Below, one piece after another: positions 23,994-35,707 of a stretch of 64,000 bases of DNA. The notes under the pieces were generated by a model. The model saw only the letters and a list, made by a program, of their open reading frames with translations. It was not told where the DNA came from and did no database searches. Made by a program: the position numbers and the translations under genes. Each line of letters begins with the position of its first letter. The stretch's first letter is position 1. Source of the DNA: Erythrobacter ani (GTDB lineage Bacteria > Pseudomonadota > Alphaproteobacteria > Sphingomonadales > Sphingomonadaceae); contig NZ_JAGSPB010000003.1 in the NCBI RefSeq assembly GCF_019204025.1, forward strand, positions 310,001 to 374,000. The letters run 5' to 3'.

Positions 23994-26324
23994 TCACCGG
24001 GCGAAGCTCAAGCCGCGCAGACGCAGGGCGTTGCCGATCACAGACACCGAAGACAAGCTCATCGCCGCTGCCGCGATCATCGGGCTGAGTAGCACTCCGA
24101 AGAATGGAAACAGTACGCCTGCTGCGACCGGAATGCCGAGCGTATTGTAAGCGAAGGCGAAAAACAGGTTCTGCCGGATGTTGCGCATCGTTCCGCGCGA
24201 CAGCACGGTGGCCTGCACCACTCCTGTCAAATCACCACGAACCAGTGTGACCCCGGCGCTTTCGATCGCCACATCGGTACCAGTGCCCATGGCAATACCA
24301 ACATCGGCGGCAGCCAGCGCAGGAGCATCGTTGATCCCGTCCCCGGCCATGCCGACCCGGCGACCTTGCGCTTTCAGCTCTTCGATCTTGCGGTGCTTGT
24401 CTTCGGGCGAGACATTGGCGTGTACCTCGTCGATACCCATTTCGCGCGCGACCGCTTCGGCAGTGCCGCGGCTGTCGCCCGTGAGCATAACGACCCGGAT
24501 ATCGCGCTTGTGCAGAGCCGCAATGGCCGCTGCACTGGTAGGCTTGATCGGATCGGCCACCGCGATGAGCCCTGCCGGACGGCCATCGAACGCAACGAAC
24601 ATCACCGTCTGACCCTGCTTGCGGCCATTTTCGGCCGAGCCGAGCCAGGCCTCGTCATCGATCCCGACGCGCCGCATCATCTTTTCGTTGCCGATCGCAA
24701 CCCGGCCCCCCTGGACATTGGCTTCAACACCTTCCCCGGTCGTCGAAGCGAGATCCGTGGCATTGGCGGGCGAGACGCCGCGCGCTTTTGCGCCTTCGAC
24801 GATGGCATGGGCCAGCGGATGCTCGCTGCCCATTTCGACACCTGCAACCGCTGCCAGGAATTCAGTTTCGTCGATGCCGTCTGCAGGCTTCACCGCCACC
24901 AGATCGGGCTTGCCTATCGTCAACGTGCCGGTCTTGTCGACCACCAGCGTATCGATCTTCTCGAGTGTCTCCAGCGCTTCGGCATTGCGGATCAGGATGC
25001 CGTGCTGGGCACCCTTGCCTGTGCCTGTCATGATCGACATCGGCGTAGCGAGGCCAAGCGCGCAGGGACAAGCGATGATCAGGACCGCAATGGCATTGAC
25101 CAATGCGTAGGCAAGCGCAGGGGCGGGACCCCAGATTGCCCAGACCACGAAGGTGGCGATGGCGATCACAACCACCGCAGGCACAAACCAGCCAGCCACC
25201 TGATCGGCGAGCCGCTGGATCGGTGCGCGGCTGCGCTGCGCGTCGGCCACCATCTGGACGATCTTGGACAGCATCGTGTCCTTGCCCACGCCGGTTGCGC
25301 GCATGACGAACCCTCCAGTCTGGTTGACCGTGCCGCCGATGACAATGTCGCCAGCCTGTTTGGCGACCGGAAGCGGTTCGCCGCTGATCATGGATTCATC
25401 GATCGCGCTCGATCCCTCCTCGATTTCGCCATCGACGGGAACCTTGTCGCCGGGTCGAACGCGCAGACGATCGCCTGTGGTTAGCTGATCGAGCGGCACC
25501 TCGCGCTCGTCGCCTGAGCCAAAGATCTTGACCGCGCTGGGCGGTGCCAGCTCGAGCAGTGCGCGCAAGGCGCTCGAGGTCGAACCCCTGGCCTTGAGCT
25601 CGAGGACCTGTCCGAGCAGAACGAGCGTCGTGATGACCGCTGCCGCCTCGAAATAGACCCCGACCCGTCCCGAATGGTCGCGGAACGCTGCAGGGAACAG
25701 ATCGGGCGCGACCGTCGCCACGACGCTAAAAAGATAGGCGATGGCCACGCCGAACCCGATCAGGGTGAACATGTTGAGATTGCGCGTCTTGAGCGACTGG
25801 ATGGCCCGAACGAAGAACGGCCAGGCGCCCCATAGAACCACCGGGGTTGCGAGCGCAAATTGCGCCCACTGCGCCCAGGCCGGTTCTATCAGACGGTCGA
25901 AACTGAGCCCCGGTGCCATGTCGCTCATCGCATAGACGAACAGAGGCAGCGTGAGCAGCGCGCTCCACCAGAACCTACGCAGCATGTCGACCAGTTCGGG
26001 GTCGGGGCCATCGCCCAGCGAAACGGTTTCCGGTTCGAGCGCCATGCCGCAAATCGGGCATGAACCCGGCCCGGGCTGGCGGATTTCAGGGTGCATCGGA
26101 CAGGTGTAGATCGTGCCTTCGGGCACATCCTCGACCGCGTCGAGATGCGCGCCCGAGAGATAGAGCTCGGGATCGGTGACGAACTTGTCGTGACAGCGCG
26201 GCGAACAGAAATAGTGTGTCGCGCCCTCATGCGTCGCGATATGCTGAGCCCCGTCGATTGCAACGCTCATGCCGCATACCGGGTCGATCGCGGTACCCTC
26301 GATCACACTCTGGTCCTTGCTCAT
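23994..26324 (-). CDS. P1B-1 copper/silver-exporting ATPase with YHS and HMBD N-terminus
   Basis: The 776-residue ATPase has a YHS domain (about 14-57, [23 protein letters not shown]), a heavy-metal-binding domain (about 73-98, YTCPMHPEI and CPICGMAL), eight membrane helices with the CPC motif ([11 protein letters not shown]), the phosphorylation site DKTGTLTIG and [16 protein letters not shown] hinge (here [13 protein letters not shown]). The CPC motif and C-terminal helices define Cu(I)/Ag(I) export to the periplasm. It has no classical CxxC HMA domain. It is the last gene of the cus operon, 12 bases after the oxidase gene. Confidence 0.92.
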   Translation of the reverse strand: MSKDQSVIEGTAIDPVCGMSVAIDGAQHIATHEGATHYFCSPRCHDKFVTDPELYLSGAHLDAVEDVPEGTIYTCPMHPEIRQPGPGSCPICGMALEPETVSLGDGPDPELVDMLRRFWWSALLTLPLFVYAMSDMAPGLSFDRLIEPAWAQWAQFALATPVVLWGAWPFFVRAIQSLKTRNLNMFTLIGFGVAIAYLFSVVATVAPDLFPAAFRDHSGRVGVYFEAAAVITTLVLLGQVLELKARGSTSSALRALLELAPPSAVKIFGSGDEREVPLDQLTTGDRLRVRPGDKVPVDGEIEEGSSAIDESMISGEPLPVAKQAGDIVIGGTVNQTGGFVMRATGVGKDTMLSKIVQMVADAQRSRAPIQRLADQVAGWFVPAVVVIAIATFVVWAIWGPAPALAYALVNAIAVLIIACPCALGLATPMSIMTGTGKGAQHGILIRNAEALETLEKIDTLVVDKTGTLTIGKPDLVAVKPADGIDETEFLAAVAGVEMGSEHPLAHAIVEGAKARGVSPANATDLASTTGEGVEANVQGGRVAIGNEKMMRRVGIDDEAWLGSAENGRKQGQTVMFVAFDGRPAGLIAVADPIKPTSAAAIAALHKRDIRVVMLTGDSRGTAEAVAREMGIDEVHANVSPEDKHRKIEELKAQGRRVGMAGDGINDAPALAAADVGIAMGTGTDVAIESAGVTLVRGDLTGVVQATVLSRGTMRNIRQNLFFAFAYNTLGIPVAAGVLFPFFGVLLSPMIAAAAMSLSSVSVIGNALRLRGLSFAR

Positions 26325-26336
26325 CGCCTGTCCTTC

Positions 26337-27881
26337 CTAGCTCTTCACGACTACGAACTGCCCCATCATGCCTGCATCCTCGTGTTCGAGAATGTGGCAG
26401 TGATACATGTAGGGCAGGTCTGGGTCGGTGTGTTCTTCAAAACGCAGGAGAAGGCGTACCTGCTCGCGCGGGTTGACGATCACGGTATCCTTCAAACTGG
26501 TTTCCAATGGTGGGGGCGCTCGGCCATCGCGGTCGATCACACGAAACTGGACGTTATGGATATGAAACGGGTGGGCCATCATCGAAGCGTTGGCGATCTC
26601 CCAGATTTCCCATTGGCCGACTGGCACACGTTCGTTGATCACATTCATGTCCATCGCAGCACCGTTAATGGACATTCCGCCGCCCATCATGCCCATGTCG
26701 AGAACGAAACGCCGGGTTCGGACGGCTGACGACGGGTCGGTTGGAGCAAGCGATGCCAGTTGTGTCGGCACCCTGATGCGCTGGGCCGAACTTGCCGGCC
26801 TGATATCGAGGATTTGAAACACGTCTGCGGAAGCATCGCCGCTATCGCCGCGCCCCATCATCCCGCCGCCCATCATTCCGCGTCCGCCCATCATGCCCAT
26901 GGCGTTTTCGGGACTGCTGGCAAGAAGGCGAAGCGGGCGTCCTTCCGAGAGATCGATAATTACCTGCGCGCGCTCCCCCGGGGCGAGCCTGACCGAGCGG
27001 ACGATGTGCGAACGATCGAGCAAGCCGCCATCGCTCGCGATCAGTTGCATCGAACGATCACCTTCGAGCGAAAAATCGTAAAGGCGGGCGTTCGATCCAT
27101 TGAGGATGCGCAGCCGCAATTGGCCTGTCTGTGCGTCGAACACAGCGTTTTCAGTGCCGTTGACGAATATCCGGCTCCCGCGCACGCCCATCATCCGCGC
27201 GTGCATACTCAGCGGGTACACCAAGCGGCCGGATCCATCGATCACGCGGTCCTGCACGATCAGCGGAATGTCGTCGACGCCATAGTCGCTCGGCAAGTCG
27301 AGGCGCTCTTCCTCGTCGTCGCGAACATAGATCGGCGCGGCGAGCCCGGCATAGACCTGCGGCCCGGCTCCGCGCTCCAAGTGTGAATGATACCAGTAGA
27401 GCGAAGCCCGCTGGCGAACTTGGAAAGAAGGCCTCCAGCGTTCGCCGGGACGGATCAACTGATGCGGTCCGCCATCGGCTGCGGCAGGAAGTTCGAAACC
27501 ATGCCAATGGACCGTAGCGCCTTCGGCCAGCTTGTTGTCGATATGGAACTGCACCCACTCGCCCCGGCGCATTTCCAGCGTCGGTCCCAGATAGGGTGCG
27601 TCGATGCCGATGGTGGGCGAAGCAACACCGGTGACGAATTCCTTCTGGCCTGGGGTCAAAGACAAGCGGAAAACCCGTGCGCCCTGCTCAATCTCGCCAC
27701 GCTGCAAGGGCGGTATAGCGAGCAAATTGGATCCGTCAGTGCTGTCCAGCATCGATGCGTCTTGCGCTTTGCATCCCGCAAGCGGGAACGCGGCAAAGCC
27801 TGCAGCAGCAAAACCAGCGCTTTTGATCAGTGTGCGGCGGTCCACGGGGAATGCCTGGGTTATGCGGGGTGTCCGGATCAT
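26337..27881 (-). CDS. CueO-like multicopper oxidase
   Basis: AGGAGGAG directly precedes the ATG at 27881, so the longer open frame is not used. The 514-residue protein has a Tat signal (DRRTLIKSAGF) with a lipobox-like LAGC, three cupredoxin domains and copper motifs HWHGFE, WYHSHLE, HPFHIHNVQF and HCHILEHEDAGMM. A Met/Gly-rich insertion (NAMGMMGGRGMMGGGMMGRG) resembles the substrate-copper region of CueO. It would oxidise periplasmic Cu(I). It is smaller and distinct from the CopA-type oxidase at 9.6-11.4 kb. Confidence 0.9.
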   Translation of the reverse strand: MIRTPRITQAFPVDRRTLIKSAGFAAAGFAAFPLAGCKAQDASMLDSTDGSNLLAIPPLQRGEIEQGARVFRLSLTPGQKEFVTGVASPTIGIDAPYLGPTLEMRRGEWVQFHIDNKLAEGATVHWHGFELPAAADGGPHQLIRPGERWRPSFQVRQRASLYWYHSHLERGAGPQVYAGLAAPIYVRDDEEERLDLPSDYGVDDIPLIVQDRVIDGSGRLVYPLSMHARMMGVRGSRIFVNGTENAVFDAQTGQLRLRILNGSNARLYDFSLEGDRSMQLIASDGGLLDRSHIVRSVRLAPGERAQVIIDLSEGRPLRLLASSPENAMGMMGGRGMMGGGMMGRGDSGDASADVFQILDIRPASSAQRIRVPTQLASLAPTDPSSAVRTRRFVLDMGMMGGGMSINGAAMDMNVINERVPVGQWEIWEIANASMMAHPFHIHNVQFRVIDRDGRAPPPLETSLKDTVIVNPREQVRLLLRFEEHTDPDLPYMYHCHILEHEDAGMMGQFVVVKS

Positions 27882-27937
27882 GCTCCTCCTGTTTCGCGAT
27901 GGGCGGCACCAGATTTGCCTGGCACCGCCCAACCGAT

Positions 27938-28321
27938 TTACTCCTTCGTGATCGACGTGATCACACTGCCTTCAGAACCAGTACGAAATTCAAAGGCAAT
28001 GCCCTCACCGACGCTTACTTCGCTGCGCAGTTGCTCATCGGCTTCGAACGCCATGGTCATTGCCGGCCATTCGATTGCGGGAACCGGGCCGTGGTCGACG
28101 GTGATCGTACCCGCTTCGGCGTCGATGGCGGTGACGGTGCCTTGCGCACTCGCGGACTGCATTGCGTTGCCGGTATCCGCCATCGGCATATCCTGGCCGT
28201 CCATCATCATTGCATCTTCAGCCATCGGCATGTCCTCCATCTCGGCAGTGTCCTGGCCAGAATCGCAGGCTGCCAGCGCCAGCGGCGCGGCCAATAGGGT
28301 TATGAGGGTTGTGTGACGCAT
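27938..28321 (-). CDS. cusF: CusF-like periplasmic copper chaperone lipoprotein
   Basis: The 127-residue protein has a lipoprotein signal ([10 protein letters not shown]), a Met/Asp-rich linker ([20 protein letters not shown]) and a CusF OB-fold with [19 protein letters not shown]. The Trp and two Met of WPAMTM are the Cu(I)/Ag(I) ligands, with the His upstream. It hands metal to the CusCBA pump. Its start lies within the last 22 bases of cusA, so it is co-translated with the pump. Confidence 0.88.
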   Translation of the reverse strand: MRHTTLITLLAAPLALAACDSGQDTAEMEDMPMAEDAMMMDGQDMPMADTGNAMQSASAQGTVTAIDAEAGTITVDHGPVPAIEWPAMTMAFEADEQLRSEVSVGEGIAFEFRTGSEGSVITSITKE

Positions 28322-31300
28322 TCTTCTTCTCCTTGGGGTTGGGTTGGCCGTTCCGGCCGGGGACGACGCAGCAACAGATAGGCTGCGGGAAGCACGAACA
28401 TGGACAGGAGCGGCGCGGTGATCATCCCGCCGATCATCGGCGCGGCGATGCGGCTCATCACTTCGGAGCCAGCCCCAGTGCCGATCAGGATCGGAAACAG
28501 GCCGGCGAGGATGACCGCGACGGTCATTGCCTTGGGCCGGACGCGCAACAATGCCCCTTCACGGATGGCGGCGGAGACTTCCTCCGCATCCGGGTCCTCA
28601 CCGCGCCGCTCCAGCGCAGCTTTCAGATAGATCAGCATGATGACGCCAAATTCGGCTGACACCCCGGCCAGCGCGATGAAGCCGACGGCGGTCGCGACCG
28701 ACTGGTTGTATCCCATCAGGTAAAGCAGCCAGAAGCCGCCTGTCAGCGCGAACGGCAAGGTGCCCATGATGAGCAGCGCCTCGTCGAACCGGCGGAAGAT
28801 CAGGTAAAGCAGCAGGAATATGATCGCGAGCGTAGCCGGAACGACGATCTGCAGACGTTCGTAGGCCCGCGTGAGATATTCAAACTGCCCGGCATAGGAC
28901 AGGCTGACGCCCGGAGGCAGATCGACCTCGGCCGCGATAACCTCCTGCAGATCGCCAACCACAGAAGACAGATCGCGCCCGCGCACATCGATATAGACAT
29001 AGCTTGTGGGACGGCCCTGTTCGCTCTTGAGCATGGGCGGGCCGCTGGTCACACGCACCTGCGCAACGGTACCAAGCGTGATCTGCTGACCAGACGGGGT
29101 CAGCACCGGCAGATTGCGCAGCTCGTCGACACTGTCGCGGATCTCGCGCGGATAGCGAACATTGATCGGGTATCTTGCGAGGCCTTCGACTGTACGGGCC
29201 ACATTGGCACCGCCAATTGCGCCGGAGACGATCTGCTGCACGTCGGCGATGTTGAGACCGTAGCGGGCCGCTTCCAGCCGGTCGATATCGACATCGACAT
29301 AGCGGCCTCCCGACAGCCTTTCAGCCAGCGCAGAACTGACGCCGGGAATGTTCTTTGCCGCCTGTTCGATCTGGAGCGCGACGCGTTCCAGCTCGCCGAG
29401 ATCTTCGCCCGAAACCTTGACCCCGATCGGGCTCTTGATCCCGGTTGCGAGCATGTCGATCCGGTTGCGGATCGGCGGCACCCAGACATTGGCAAGGCCA
29501 GGCACCTGCACGGCGCGGTCCAGTTCCTCGACCAGCATATCCGGTGTCATGCCCTCGCGCCACTCATCGCGTGGTTTGAAGCGGATGGTCGTCTCGAACA
29601 TTGTGAGAGGGGCGGGATCGGTGGCGGTATCGGCGCGCCCGGCCTTGCCGAACACGGTTTCGACTTCCGGTACGGTCATGATCAGCCGGTCGGTGCGCTG
29701 TAGCAGCGCTGACGCCTCTCCGGGAGACAATCCAGGCAGGGCGCTGGGCATGTAGAGCAGGTCGCCTTCGTCGAGCGGCGGCAGGAATTCGCCGCCAAGC
29801 CGCGAGAAGGGAACGAGCGTGGTCAGGAAGACCAGCCCAGCGATGACCAAAGCGGTCTTCGGGCGGCGCATCACCCAGTCTAGCCCGGGCCGATAGGCCC
29901 GGGTCAGCACGCGATTGACCGGGTTGCTGTCCTCTGCCGGAATCTTTCCGCGCACCAGCCATCCCATCAGCACCGGAACCAGAGTGATCGACAGGATCGC
30001 AGCAGCCGCCATGGCATAGGTCTTGGTAAAGGCCAGCGGTGCGAACAGCCGTCCCTCCTGCGCCTGCAAGGTGAACACCGGCAGAAACGACAAGGTGATG
30101 ATCAGCAGGCTGAAAAACAGCGCCGGGCCGACTTCCTTCGAGGCATCCGCGACGATCCGCCAGCGCTCCTGGACGGACAGAACCGTGTCAGGGTTCTCCT
30201 CGGCCCAGCGCTCCAGATGCTTGTGGGCGTTCTCGATCATCACCACCGCAGCATCGACCATCGCGCCGACCGCGATGGCGATCCCGCCAAGAGACATGAT
30301 GTTCGCGTTTACGCCCTGAAAGCGCATCACGATGAAGGCCGCGAGCACGCCGAGCGGAAGGGTGACGACCGCGACGAGTGCCGAGCGCGCGTGCCACAGG
30401 AACAGCAGGCACACCAGGGCAACGACAATGAATTCCTCGATGAGCTTGGAGGTCAGGTTTTCGACCGAAGCATCGATCAATTGCGAACGGTCGTAGGTGG
30501 TGACGATCTCGACCCCTTCGGGCAGGCTTGCCTGCAATTGTTCGAGCTTCGCTTCGACCGCCGCAATTGCGCTGCGCGCATCGGCGCCCTGGCGCAGAAT
30601 GACGATACCGCCGGCAACCTCGCCTTCGCCGTTGAGTTCCGCAATGCCGCGCCGCAGCTCCGGGCCGATCTGGATATTGGCCACATCGTCCAGCGTTACC
30701 GGAGTGCCGCCCGCTTCGGCGCGCAAGGGTATGCTGCGAAAATCCGCCAGCGTGCCGAGATAGCCCGAGGCACGGACCATATATTCGGCCTCGCCCATTT
30801 CGACGATAGAGCCCCCGGTTTCCTGATTGCCTGCCTGCACCGCGCGGACCACTTGCGCGTGCGTCACGCCCAGCGAAGCCATGCGATAGGGGTCGAGCAC
30901 GATCTGGTACTGCTTGACCATGCCGCCCACGCTGGCGACTTCGGCGATGCCGGGAATGGTTTTCAGCTCGTAGCGCAGGAACCAGTCCTGCAGGCTCCTG
31001 AGCCCGGCCAAGTCGTGACCGCCGCTGCGGTCGACCAGCGCATATTCGTAGATCCAGCCCACCCCGGTTGCATCAGGGCCGAGTGTGCTCTGAACCCCGT
31101 CGGGCAAGCGGTTCTGGACCTGGTTCAGATACTCCAGAACGCGAGAGCGCGCCCAGTAGAGGTCGGTCCCGTCCTCGAAGATCACATAGACGTAGCTGTC
31201 TCCGAAAAAGGAATAGCCGCGCACGGTCTTGGCACCGGGGACCGACAGCATGGTCGTGGCCATCGGATAGGTCACCTGGTCCTCGACGATACGGGGCGCC

Positions 31301-31467
31301 TGACCTGGATAGTTCGAGCGGATCACCACCTGTACATCGGAAAGGTCCGGCAGGGCATCGACGGGCGTCGTCCGTACCGCCCAGAAACCGGCCAGCGCCA
31401 ACCCGATCGCTGCCAGCACCACGAAAAAGCGGTTGGCGATCGAGCTATCGATGATGCGCGCGATCAT
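28300..31467 (-). CDS. cusA: CusA copper/silver RND pump
   Basis: The start [17 protein letters not shown] at 31467 overlaps the cusB stop by four bases. The 1055-residue transporter has twelve membrane helices; helix 4 reads [20 protein letters not shown], the monovalent-metal HME class signature. The three periplasmic Met ligands known from E. coli CusA have counterparts in [22 protein letters not shown] and [12 protein letters not shown]. It drives Cu(I)/Ag(I) out of the periplasm with protons, in complex with CusB and CusC. Confidence 0.95.
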   Translation of the reverse strand: MIARIIDSSIANRFFVVLAAIGLALAGFWAVRTTPVDALPDLSDVQVVIRSNYPGQAPRIVEDQVTYPMATTMLSVPGAKTVRGYSFFGDSYVYVIFEDGTDLYWARSRVLEYLNQVQNRLPDGVQSTLGPDATGVGWIYEYALVDRSGGHDLAGLRSLQDWFLRYELKTIPGIAEVASVGGMVKQYQIVLDPYRMASLGVTHAQVVRAVQAGNQETGGSIVEMGEAEYMVRASGYLGTLADFRSIPLRAEAGGTPVTLDDVANIQIGPELRRGIAELNGEGEVAGGIVILRQGADARSAIAAVEAKLEQLQASLPEGVEIVTTYDRSQLIDASVENLTSKLIEEFIVVALVCLLFLWHARSALVAVVTLPLGVLAAFIVMRFQGVNANIMSLGGIAIAVGAMVDAAVVMIENAHKHLERWAEENPDTVLSVQERWRIVADASKEVGPALFFSLLIITLSFLPVFTLQAQEGRLFAPLAFTKTYAMAAAAILSITLVPVLMGWLVRGKIPAEDSNPVNRVLTRAYRPGLDWVMRRPKTALVIAGLVFLTTLVPFSRLGGEFLPPLDEGDLLYMPSALPGLSPGEASALLQRTDRLIMTVPEVETVFGKAGRADTATDPAPLTMFETTIRFKPRDEWREGMTPDMLVEELDRAVQVPGLANVWVPPIRNRIDMLATGIKSPIGVKVSGEDLGELERVALQIEQAAKNIPGVSSALAERLSGGRYVDVDIDRLEAARYGLNIADVQQIVSGAIGGANVARTVEGLARYPINVRYPREIRDSVDELRNLPVLTPSGQQITLGTVAQVRVTSGPPMLKSEQGRPTSYVYIDVRGRDLSSVVGDLQEVIAAEVDLPPGVSLSYAGQFEYLTRAYERLQIVVPATLAIIFLLLYLIFRRFDEALLIMGTLPFALTGGFWLLYLMGYNQSVATAVGFIALAGVSAEFGVIMLIYLKAALERRGEDPDAEEVSAAIREGALLRVRPKAMTVAVILAGLFPILIGTGAGSEVMSRIAAPMIGGMITAPLLSMFVLPAAYLLLRRPRPERPTQPQGEEECVTQPS

Positions 31468-32972
31468 TGGCCGATTTTCCGGATCGAGACGATGCGCGGC
31501 CCCGTACTGGCTTGCACAAATGTGAAGGAGACCCGGTCGCCGCGCGCAAAACCGCGCAGCTGTTCCGGTCCTTCGCTGGCAAAGGGCATGGTCATTGCCG
31601 GCCATTCGAGCGCAGGCACCGGACCGTGGCGCAAGGTCACGCTGTTGGCGTTTATGCGCTCGATCGTCCCGGTCGCGCGATAAGTCTGCGGTTCATCTGC
31701 ATCGTCCGACCCTCGGTCTTCGCTCGCACCGGATGGTGCCTGATCGACGGGACGCACGTCGATGCCCGCAAGGCTGGCTTCGGAATCGAGCAGGAACTGG
31801 CCCGAGGTGACCACTCTCTCTCCTGCAGCCAGCCCGGCAAGGACTTCGGTCCGTCCGTTCGCTTCGCGGCCGATACGGATTTCGGCGGGCCGATAGCCGC
31901 CACCTCCCTGCGCGATCATCGCCAGGGTCCGCTCGCCGGTGCGAATGACAGCTTCCGAAGGGACCAGCAGCGCTTCGCGCCGTTCAGGCGCGAGCATCAC
32001 TTGGGCAAACATTCCCGGCTTGAGCCGCAGGCCCGGATTGGGCATCGCTGCCCGCACGGTTATCGTGCGGCTCGCATCTTGCGCGCTCGGCAGAATGGCG
32101 ATGATGCGTCCGGCAAACCGTTCGCCGGGAAAGGCAGTGAGCGTGGCGCTCACCGGCTGCCCGACACGCGCGTTGCCAGCCAGTGCCTCGGGTACCGCCG
32201 CCTCGAGCCAGATCGGACTGTACCCGCTGATCTCGGCCAGCGATTGGCCCGCCGCCACGGTCATGCCCGGCCTTACTGCGAGCGACGTGATCGCGCCCGA
32301 TTGCGGTGCTGTGACGGTGATGATCGTTTGCGGTCTTCCGCTTCGGGTGACCGAGGCGATCATCGAGTCCGGCATGCCAAGCAGCCGCAGGCGCTCGCGG
32401 GCGGCCCGGGTCAACGCTTCGTCGCCGGTTGCGGCAACAGCAAGATACTCGTTTTGTGCGCCGCCCCATTCGGGCACAAGAATGTCGACGATCGGAGCGC
32501 CTCTGGCAATCAGGTCCTGCGGTGCATGGCCGTAGGTCCGCTGAACATAGCCGCCGGCGCGCGGCTGAACGATCGCCATCTCGCTGCCGTTATATGCGAG
32601 CGTGCCGGTGACGCTGATTTCAGGCTCCAGCACGCCATATTCCGCTTCAGCAGTCCGGATCCCGAAATTCTGGACGAGCGTCGAATCGATACTCACACCC
32701 CCGGCGCCCTGCGCGTCGCCGCCCGCGCATTTGGGGACCAGCTGCATGTCCATGAAAGGAGATTTGCCCGGCTCGTCGAAGCGCTGGTCAGGGACCATCG
32801 GATCGTACCAATAGAGCACGTCCTCGCAGCCCGTATCTGTCGCTGCATCGCCGCCGCTCTCGCTGCCGAGCATTGAGAGACCGTAGCCCGCCAACAGACT
32901 GACCAGAGCAATGCCAAGCCCAGCCGCATACATGCGCTGGCGCGGTGTGAATCGTTCGAGCGCGGAGTTCAT
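31464..32972 (-). CDS. cusB: CusB membrane-fusion protein with C-terminal CusF domain
   Basis: The 502-residue protein has one N-terminal helix, a heavy-metal-binding domain ([29 protein letters not shown], quoted in part, about 53-81), the usual hairpin, lipoyl and barrel parts of an RND adaptor, then a fused CusF-like domain (from about 435, [19 protein letters not shown]). The fused chaperone duplicates the function of the separate cusF gene. Each end overlaps a neighbour by four bases (cusC start side and cusA). Confidence 0.93.
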   Translation of the reverse strand: MNSALERFTPRQRMYAAGLGIALVSLLAGYGLSMLGSESGGDAATDTGCEDVLYWYDPMVPDQRFDEPGKSPFMDMQLVPKCAGGDAQGAGGVSIDSTLVQNFGIRTAEAEYGVLEPEISVTGTLAYNGSEMAIVQPRAGGYVQRTYGHAPQDLIARGAPIVDILVPEWGGAQNEYLAVAATGDEALTRAARERLRLLGMPDSMIASVTRSGRPQTIITVTAPQSGAITSLAVRPGMTVAAGQSLAEISGYSPIWLEAAVPEALAGNARVGQPVSATLTAFPGERFAGRIIAILPSAQDASRTITVRAAMPNPGLRLKPGMFAQVMLAPERREALLVPSEAVIRTGERTLAMIAQGGGGYRPAEIRIGREANGRTEVLAGLAAGERVVTSGQFLLDSEASLAGIDVRPVDQAPSGASEDRGSDDADEPQTYRATGTIERINANSVTLRHGPVPALEWPAMTMPFASEGPEQLRGFARGDRVSFTFVQASTGPRIVSIRKIGQ

Positions 32973-34204
32973 GGCCTGCTCTCCCCGTAGGTCAGTCGCA
33001 GCCTCACCGCCGCCTCGACAGCTGCCTGTTCGCGCTCGAGTATCTCCAGTTCGAGCAGCGCGAGCGCGGATTTCGCCGCAATCACATCGACGAGATCGGC
33101 ACGCCCGGCCGCGAAACTCGCTGTATCGAGGTCCGCGCGGTCGCGCGCCAGCGGAAGAAGCTCGTCACGCGCGCGTCCCCATTGCCGCACTGTGCTGCGC
33201 CAGGTTGCCAGATCAGCTTCGAAACCGGCAACCAACGCGCGCCTGCGATCCTCGCGCTCGGCCGATGCGGCAGCGGCTTCGGCTTCGGCAGCGGCAATGC
33301 GCGGATTCTGCCGCCGGTCGGTAAAGATCGGCAGTGTAATGGACCCCATGATCGACACCGCATCGCCGAAATCAGGATTGCGGCGACCATAGGTGACGCT
33401 CACCCCGAAATCGGGTCGTTTCTCGGCGCGTGCGAGCGCGACACCGGCTTCGGCCCGGCCTCGTTCGGCATCGGCCAGCAGGATTTCGGGATTGCTCTCG
33501 AGCTCGAACCGCAGCCGTTCCTGATCGAGGACAGCCGATGGCGCGGCACCCAGAGCAACCGGATCTGCGAGCGGTACATATCGGGAAATCTGCGCTTGCG
33601 CCGCGTCGCGCTCGGCTTCGATAGCGGTAATCGCATCCTCAATTCCGAGTAGCTCGCGCCGGATGGCCAGACTCTCTGCCGGGCGGGCCGACCCCGAAGC
33701 GACAGCACTGTTGGCCACCGGAACGAATGCTCTCAGTTCGTCGAGCGCGCCTTGGGCAAGATGAAGCCGCGCTTGCGCATAATGGAGCCGGACCCAGGCC
33801 GTTCCCGCATCGGCGAGAAGAATACGCTCGGCCATGCCAAGGCGTGCCTCGGCGAGGCGCACTTCCGAACTGGCAACGCCGAACCTCGCCCGTCGACGGG
33901 CGAGATTGGGGATTTCCTGCTCGATACCGATTGCGATCTGCGTGGGGAGTTGCCGGTCTGGGTCGAACGCGGCAGGTCCGGTCACAGGAAGGTTCATGAT
34001 CCCTGCACGCACACGCGGATCGGGAAGCTCGTCCGCCGCTTCCGCTGCCTCGCGCCGTGATTGAACACGCAGCGCGCCAGCTTCCAGAACGGGCTGTTCG
34101 CCCCGTACCGCTGCAAGTGCTTCCTCGTATCCGACAGACTGTGCTTGTGCAGTCTGCGCGGCGAGCAGGGCCGAAAACGGCACCCAGCCAATTCGCCAAT
34201 CCAT
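32969..34204 (-). CDS. cusC: CusC/TolC-family outer membrane factor
   Basis: The ATG at 34204 (MDWRIGWVPFSALLAAQTAQA) gives a signal peptide; the longer frame has none. The 411-residue protein has two outer-membrane-efflux repeats with long coiled-coil helices (AEDERDAAQ-like runs, ERILLADAGTAWVRLHYAQARLHLAQ in part). It forms the exit duct for the Cus pump. It overlaps cusB by four bases. No lipobox is present, unlike E. coli CusC. Confidence 0.85.
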   Translation of the reverse strand: MDWRIGWVPFSALLAAQTAQAQSVGYEEALAAVRGEQPVLEAGALRVQSRREAAEAADELPDPRVRAGIMNLPVTGPAAFDPDRQLPTQIAIGIEQEIPNLARRRARFGVASSEVRLAEARLGMAERILLADAGTAWVRLHYAQARLHLAQGALDELRAFVPVANSAVASGSARPAESLAIRRELLGIEDAITAIEAERDAAQAQISRYVPLADPVALGAAPSAVLDQERLRFELESNPEILLADAERGRAEAGVALARAEKRPDFGVSVTYGRRNPDFGDAVSIMGSITLPIFTDRRQNPRIAAAEAEAAAASAEREDRRRALVAGFEADLATWRSTVRQWGRARDELLPLARDRADLDTASFAAGRADLVDVIAAKSALALLELEILEREQAAVEAAVRLRLTYGESRP

Positions 34205-34327
34205 AATTCTCACTCTTTCAAAGCAAGCTGACCGGGAAGGTCCACGGCGCACGCGGTCAATCGACCGGGCGCTGGGCCTGTTTATCCGTCAAGCTCGCAA
34301 GCGATGCGATGCACCGCCCGGGAAATG

Positions 34328-34738
34328 CTAGATGGTGAGCTGGCGTTGTGGAGGTGGCGATTCCGGCGGTAGCGGCTGGCTCTCGAGCCTGCTGGCACTC
34401 GCGGAAAGGTACTGAGGCGCAACAAAAAGCGGTTCTGTATGCGCCAGTCCCGAGCCGGTAAGCGCCAGGGGCGGAAAACAATTCATCGCAACGAGACAAT
34501 CGAGTGTCATCTCGCAGCAAGGCCCGTGCTGCTCGGCATTGTCCTTATCGGCCATCACCTGCTCGGGCATTGTGTGATTGGGCATGCCTTGCACCATTTC
34601 AGCGCAATCAGTCGTTCCGGCCACTTCAATCTGCGGAACAGCTGCCTGTGCTGCGTCCTGCACAAACAGGCCGAAGCTGAAGCAGATCAAAGTAAGAGCA
34701 CGAATATACGTCACCGGTTTGGGATAGTCCGAACGCAT
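34328..34738 (-). CDS. Small Cys/Met-containing exported protein heading the cus operon
   Basis: From the ATG at 34738 (MRSDYPKPVTYIRALTLICFSFG) the product is 136 residues with a signal peptide (to about AQAAVPQ). The mature part has TTDCAEMVQGMPNHTMPEQV and GPCCEMTLDCLVAMNCFPPLAL, a cluster of Cys, Met and His that may bind Cu(I) or Ag(I). An upstream ATG at 34801 would add 21 residues. Similar small exported proteins precede RND metal pumps (compare CzcI). It is 123 bases from cusC and probably the first gene of the transcript. Confidence 0.6.
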   Translation of the reverse strand: MRSDYPKPVTYIRALTLICFSFGLFVQDAAQAAVPQIEVAGTTDCAEMVQGMPNHTMPEQVMADKDNAEQHGPCCEMTLDCLVAMNCFPPLALTGSGLAHTEPLFVAPQYLSASASRLESQPLPPESPPPQRQLTI

Positions 34739-34833
34739 ACGATGTGCAAGTCGGTTATCAGGCTGAAGACAAAGGTCAGATTTATGTTTTCGCTTCAGCA
34801 AACCCGAAGCCCAAACCTATTGCTCAAATTTGC

Positions 34834-35277
34834 CTAACAGCAACCTGACTTTGACGCTTCCTCGGTGGGTTCCGATACCTCACGCACCAGATCGCCGGTC
34901 TCTTTTTCGTTCGCGTGCCGAGCAATGTCGGCTTGTGAAACGATGCCGCAACATTTGCCACTCTCGTCCACAACAGGAAGCCGCCGAACTTTGTTGTCCT
35001 CCATTTTGCTGCGACAATCATCGACACTCGTGTCGGGTGTGACAGTAATCGGAGAGCTTGTCATCACGTCTTCTACCGACGTGTCAGAAGACTTGCCGTC
35101 TGCGACGCAGCGACAAGCAATGTCACGATCGGTAATCACTCCGACCAGTGTGCCGGAATCATCTACAACCGGAATTTCGCCGCAGTCGTTTTTCACCATG
35201 AGATTAGCGGCCTCCCGTACCCTGGTCGAAGGATTGCAGCATGCAGGATTCGAGGTCATCACATTCTTGGCTTCCAT
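34834..35277 (-). CDS. Cys-rich protein with two CBS domains
   Basis: The ATG at 35277 has GGAGAC upstream. The 147-residue protein is a pair of CBS motifs (MTSNPACCNPSTRVREAANLM and MTSSPITVTPDTSVDDC) that bind adenosine nucleotides. It has many cysteines (ACC, ACRC, GKCCG, terminal SGCC), which is unusual for CBS proteins and may mean metal or redox sensing. It is divergent in function from the copper genes on either side and stands about 430 bases from the aldehyde dehydrogenase gene. Confidence 0.75.
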   Translation of the reverse strand: MEAKNVMTSNPACCNPSTRVREAANLMVKNDCGEIPVVDDSGTLVGVITDRDIACRCVADGKSSDTSVEDVMTSSPITVTPDTSVDDCRSKMEDNKVRRLPVVDESGKCCGIVSQADIARHANEKETGDLVREVSEPTEEASKSGCC

Positions 35278-35707
35278 GATATGTCTCCAATTTCTATTAA
35301 ATACCTGAATATTTGCGTACCATTGCAACGGCGAGGCGCCGGATAATGTTCCTCTCGCATTTCCGGATGAAATCGATATGGACGAACGGGCACGGTCATG
35401 CCGAACGAAAGCTGTAGAATGGCATTCGCCACCTCATGGAAGGCGCTAGCATCTGAATAGGCCTTACCCAGAAGCCCAGGAATACAGAAGTATGGGTCCG
35501 CCGAGAGGCGTGAGGCACAGGCACCGGCCCGCTTCATTGCTCTTCACAGTCTCCGCAGCGATAGCCGCCCTAATGCAAGTGTCTGCCCGCTTTATGAAGA
35601 ATTCGCGGCCATCTCTCGTCTCAGTCTTCATGATGTTGAAGATCGGGTAGCAGCGATAAGTAACTGCTTTTTCAATAGTCCGTGTGCGGGACAATCATCG
35701 AACGCTC
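35278..35707. other. Gap without a supported gene
   Basis: The 430 bases hold only weak frames. One on the minus strand (35464-35694, 76 residues, with a possible ATG at 35631) has no clear ribosome-binding site or family and could be a remnant. Composition is slightly more AT-rich than the neighbours. I see no repeats or insertion sequence ends. Confidence 0.4.

Noticed and set aside
23994..24150. Plus-strand open frames across the copper ATPase and other long genes
   Set aside because: They are antisense shadows of strongly supported genes with high-GC bias; none has signals or motifs.
34738..34840. TTGAGCA-N16-GGTTTG upstream of the cus operon
   Set aside because: Both boxes deviate from the motif; I do not count it as an ECF site, although weak activity cannot be excluded.
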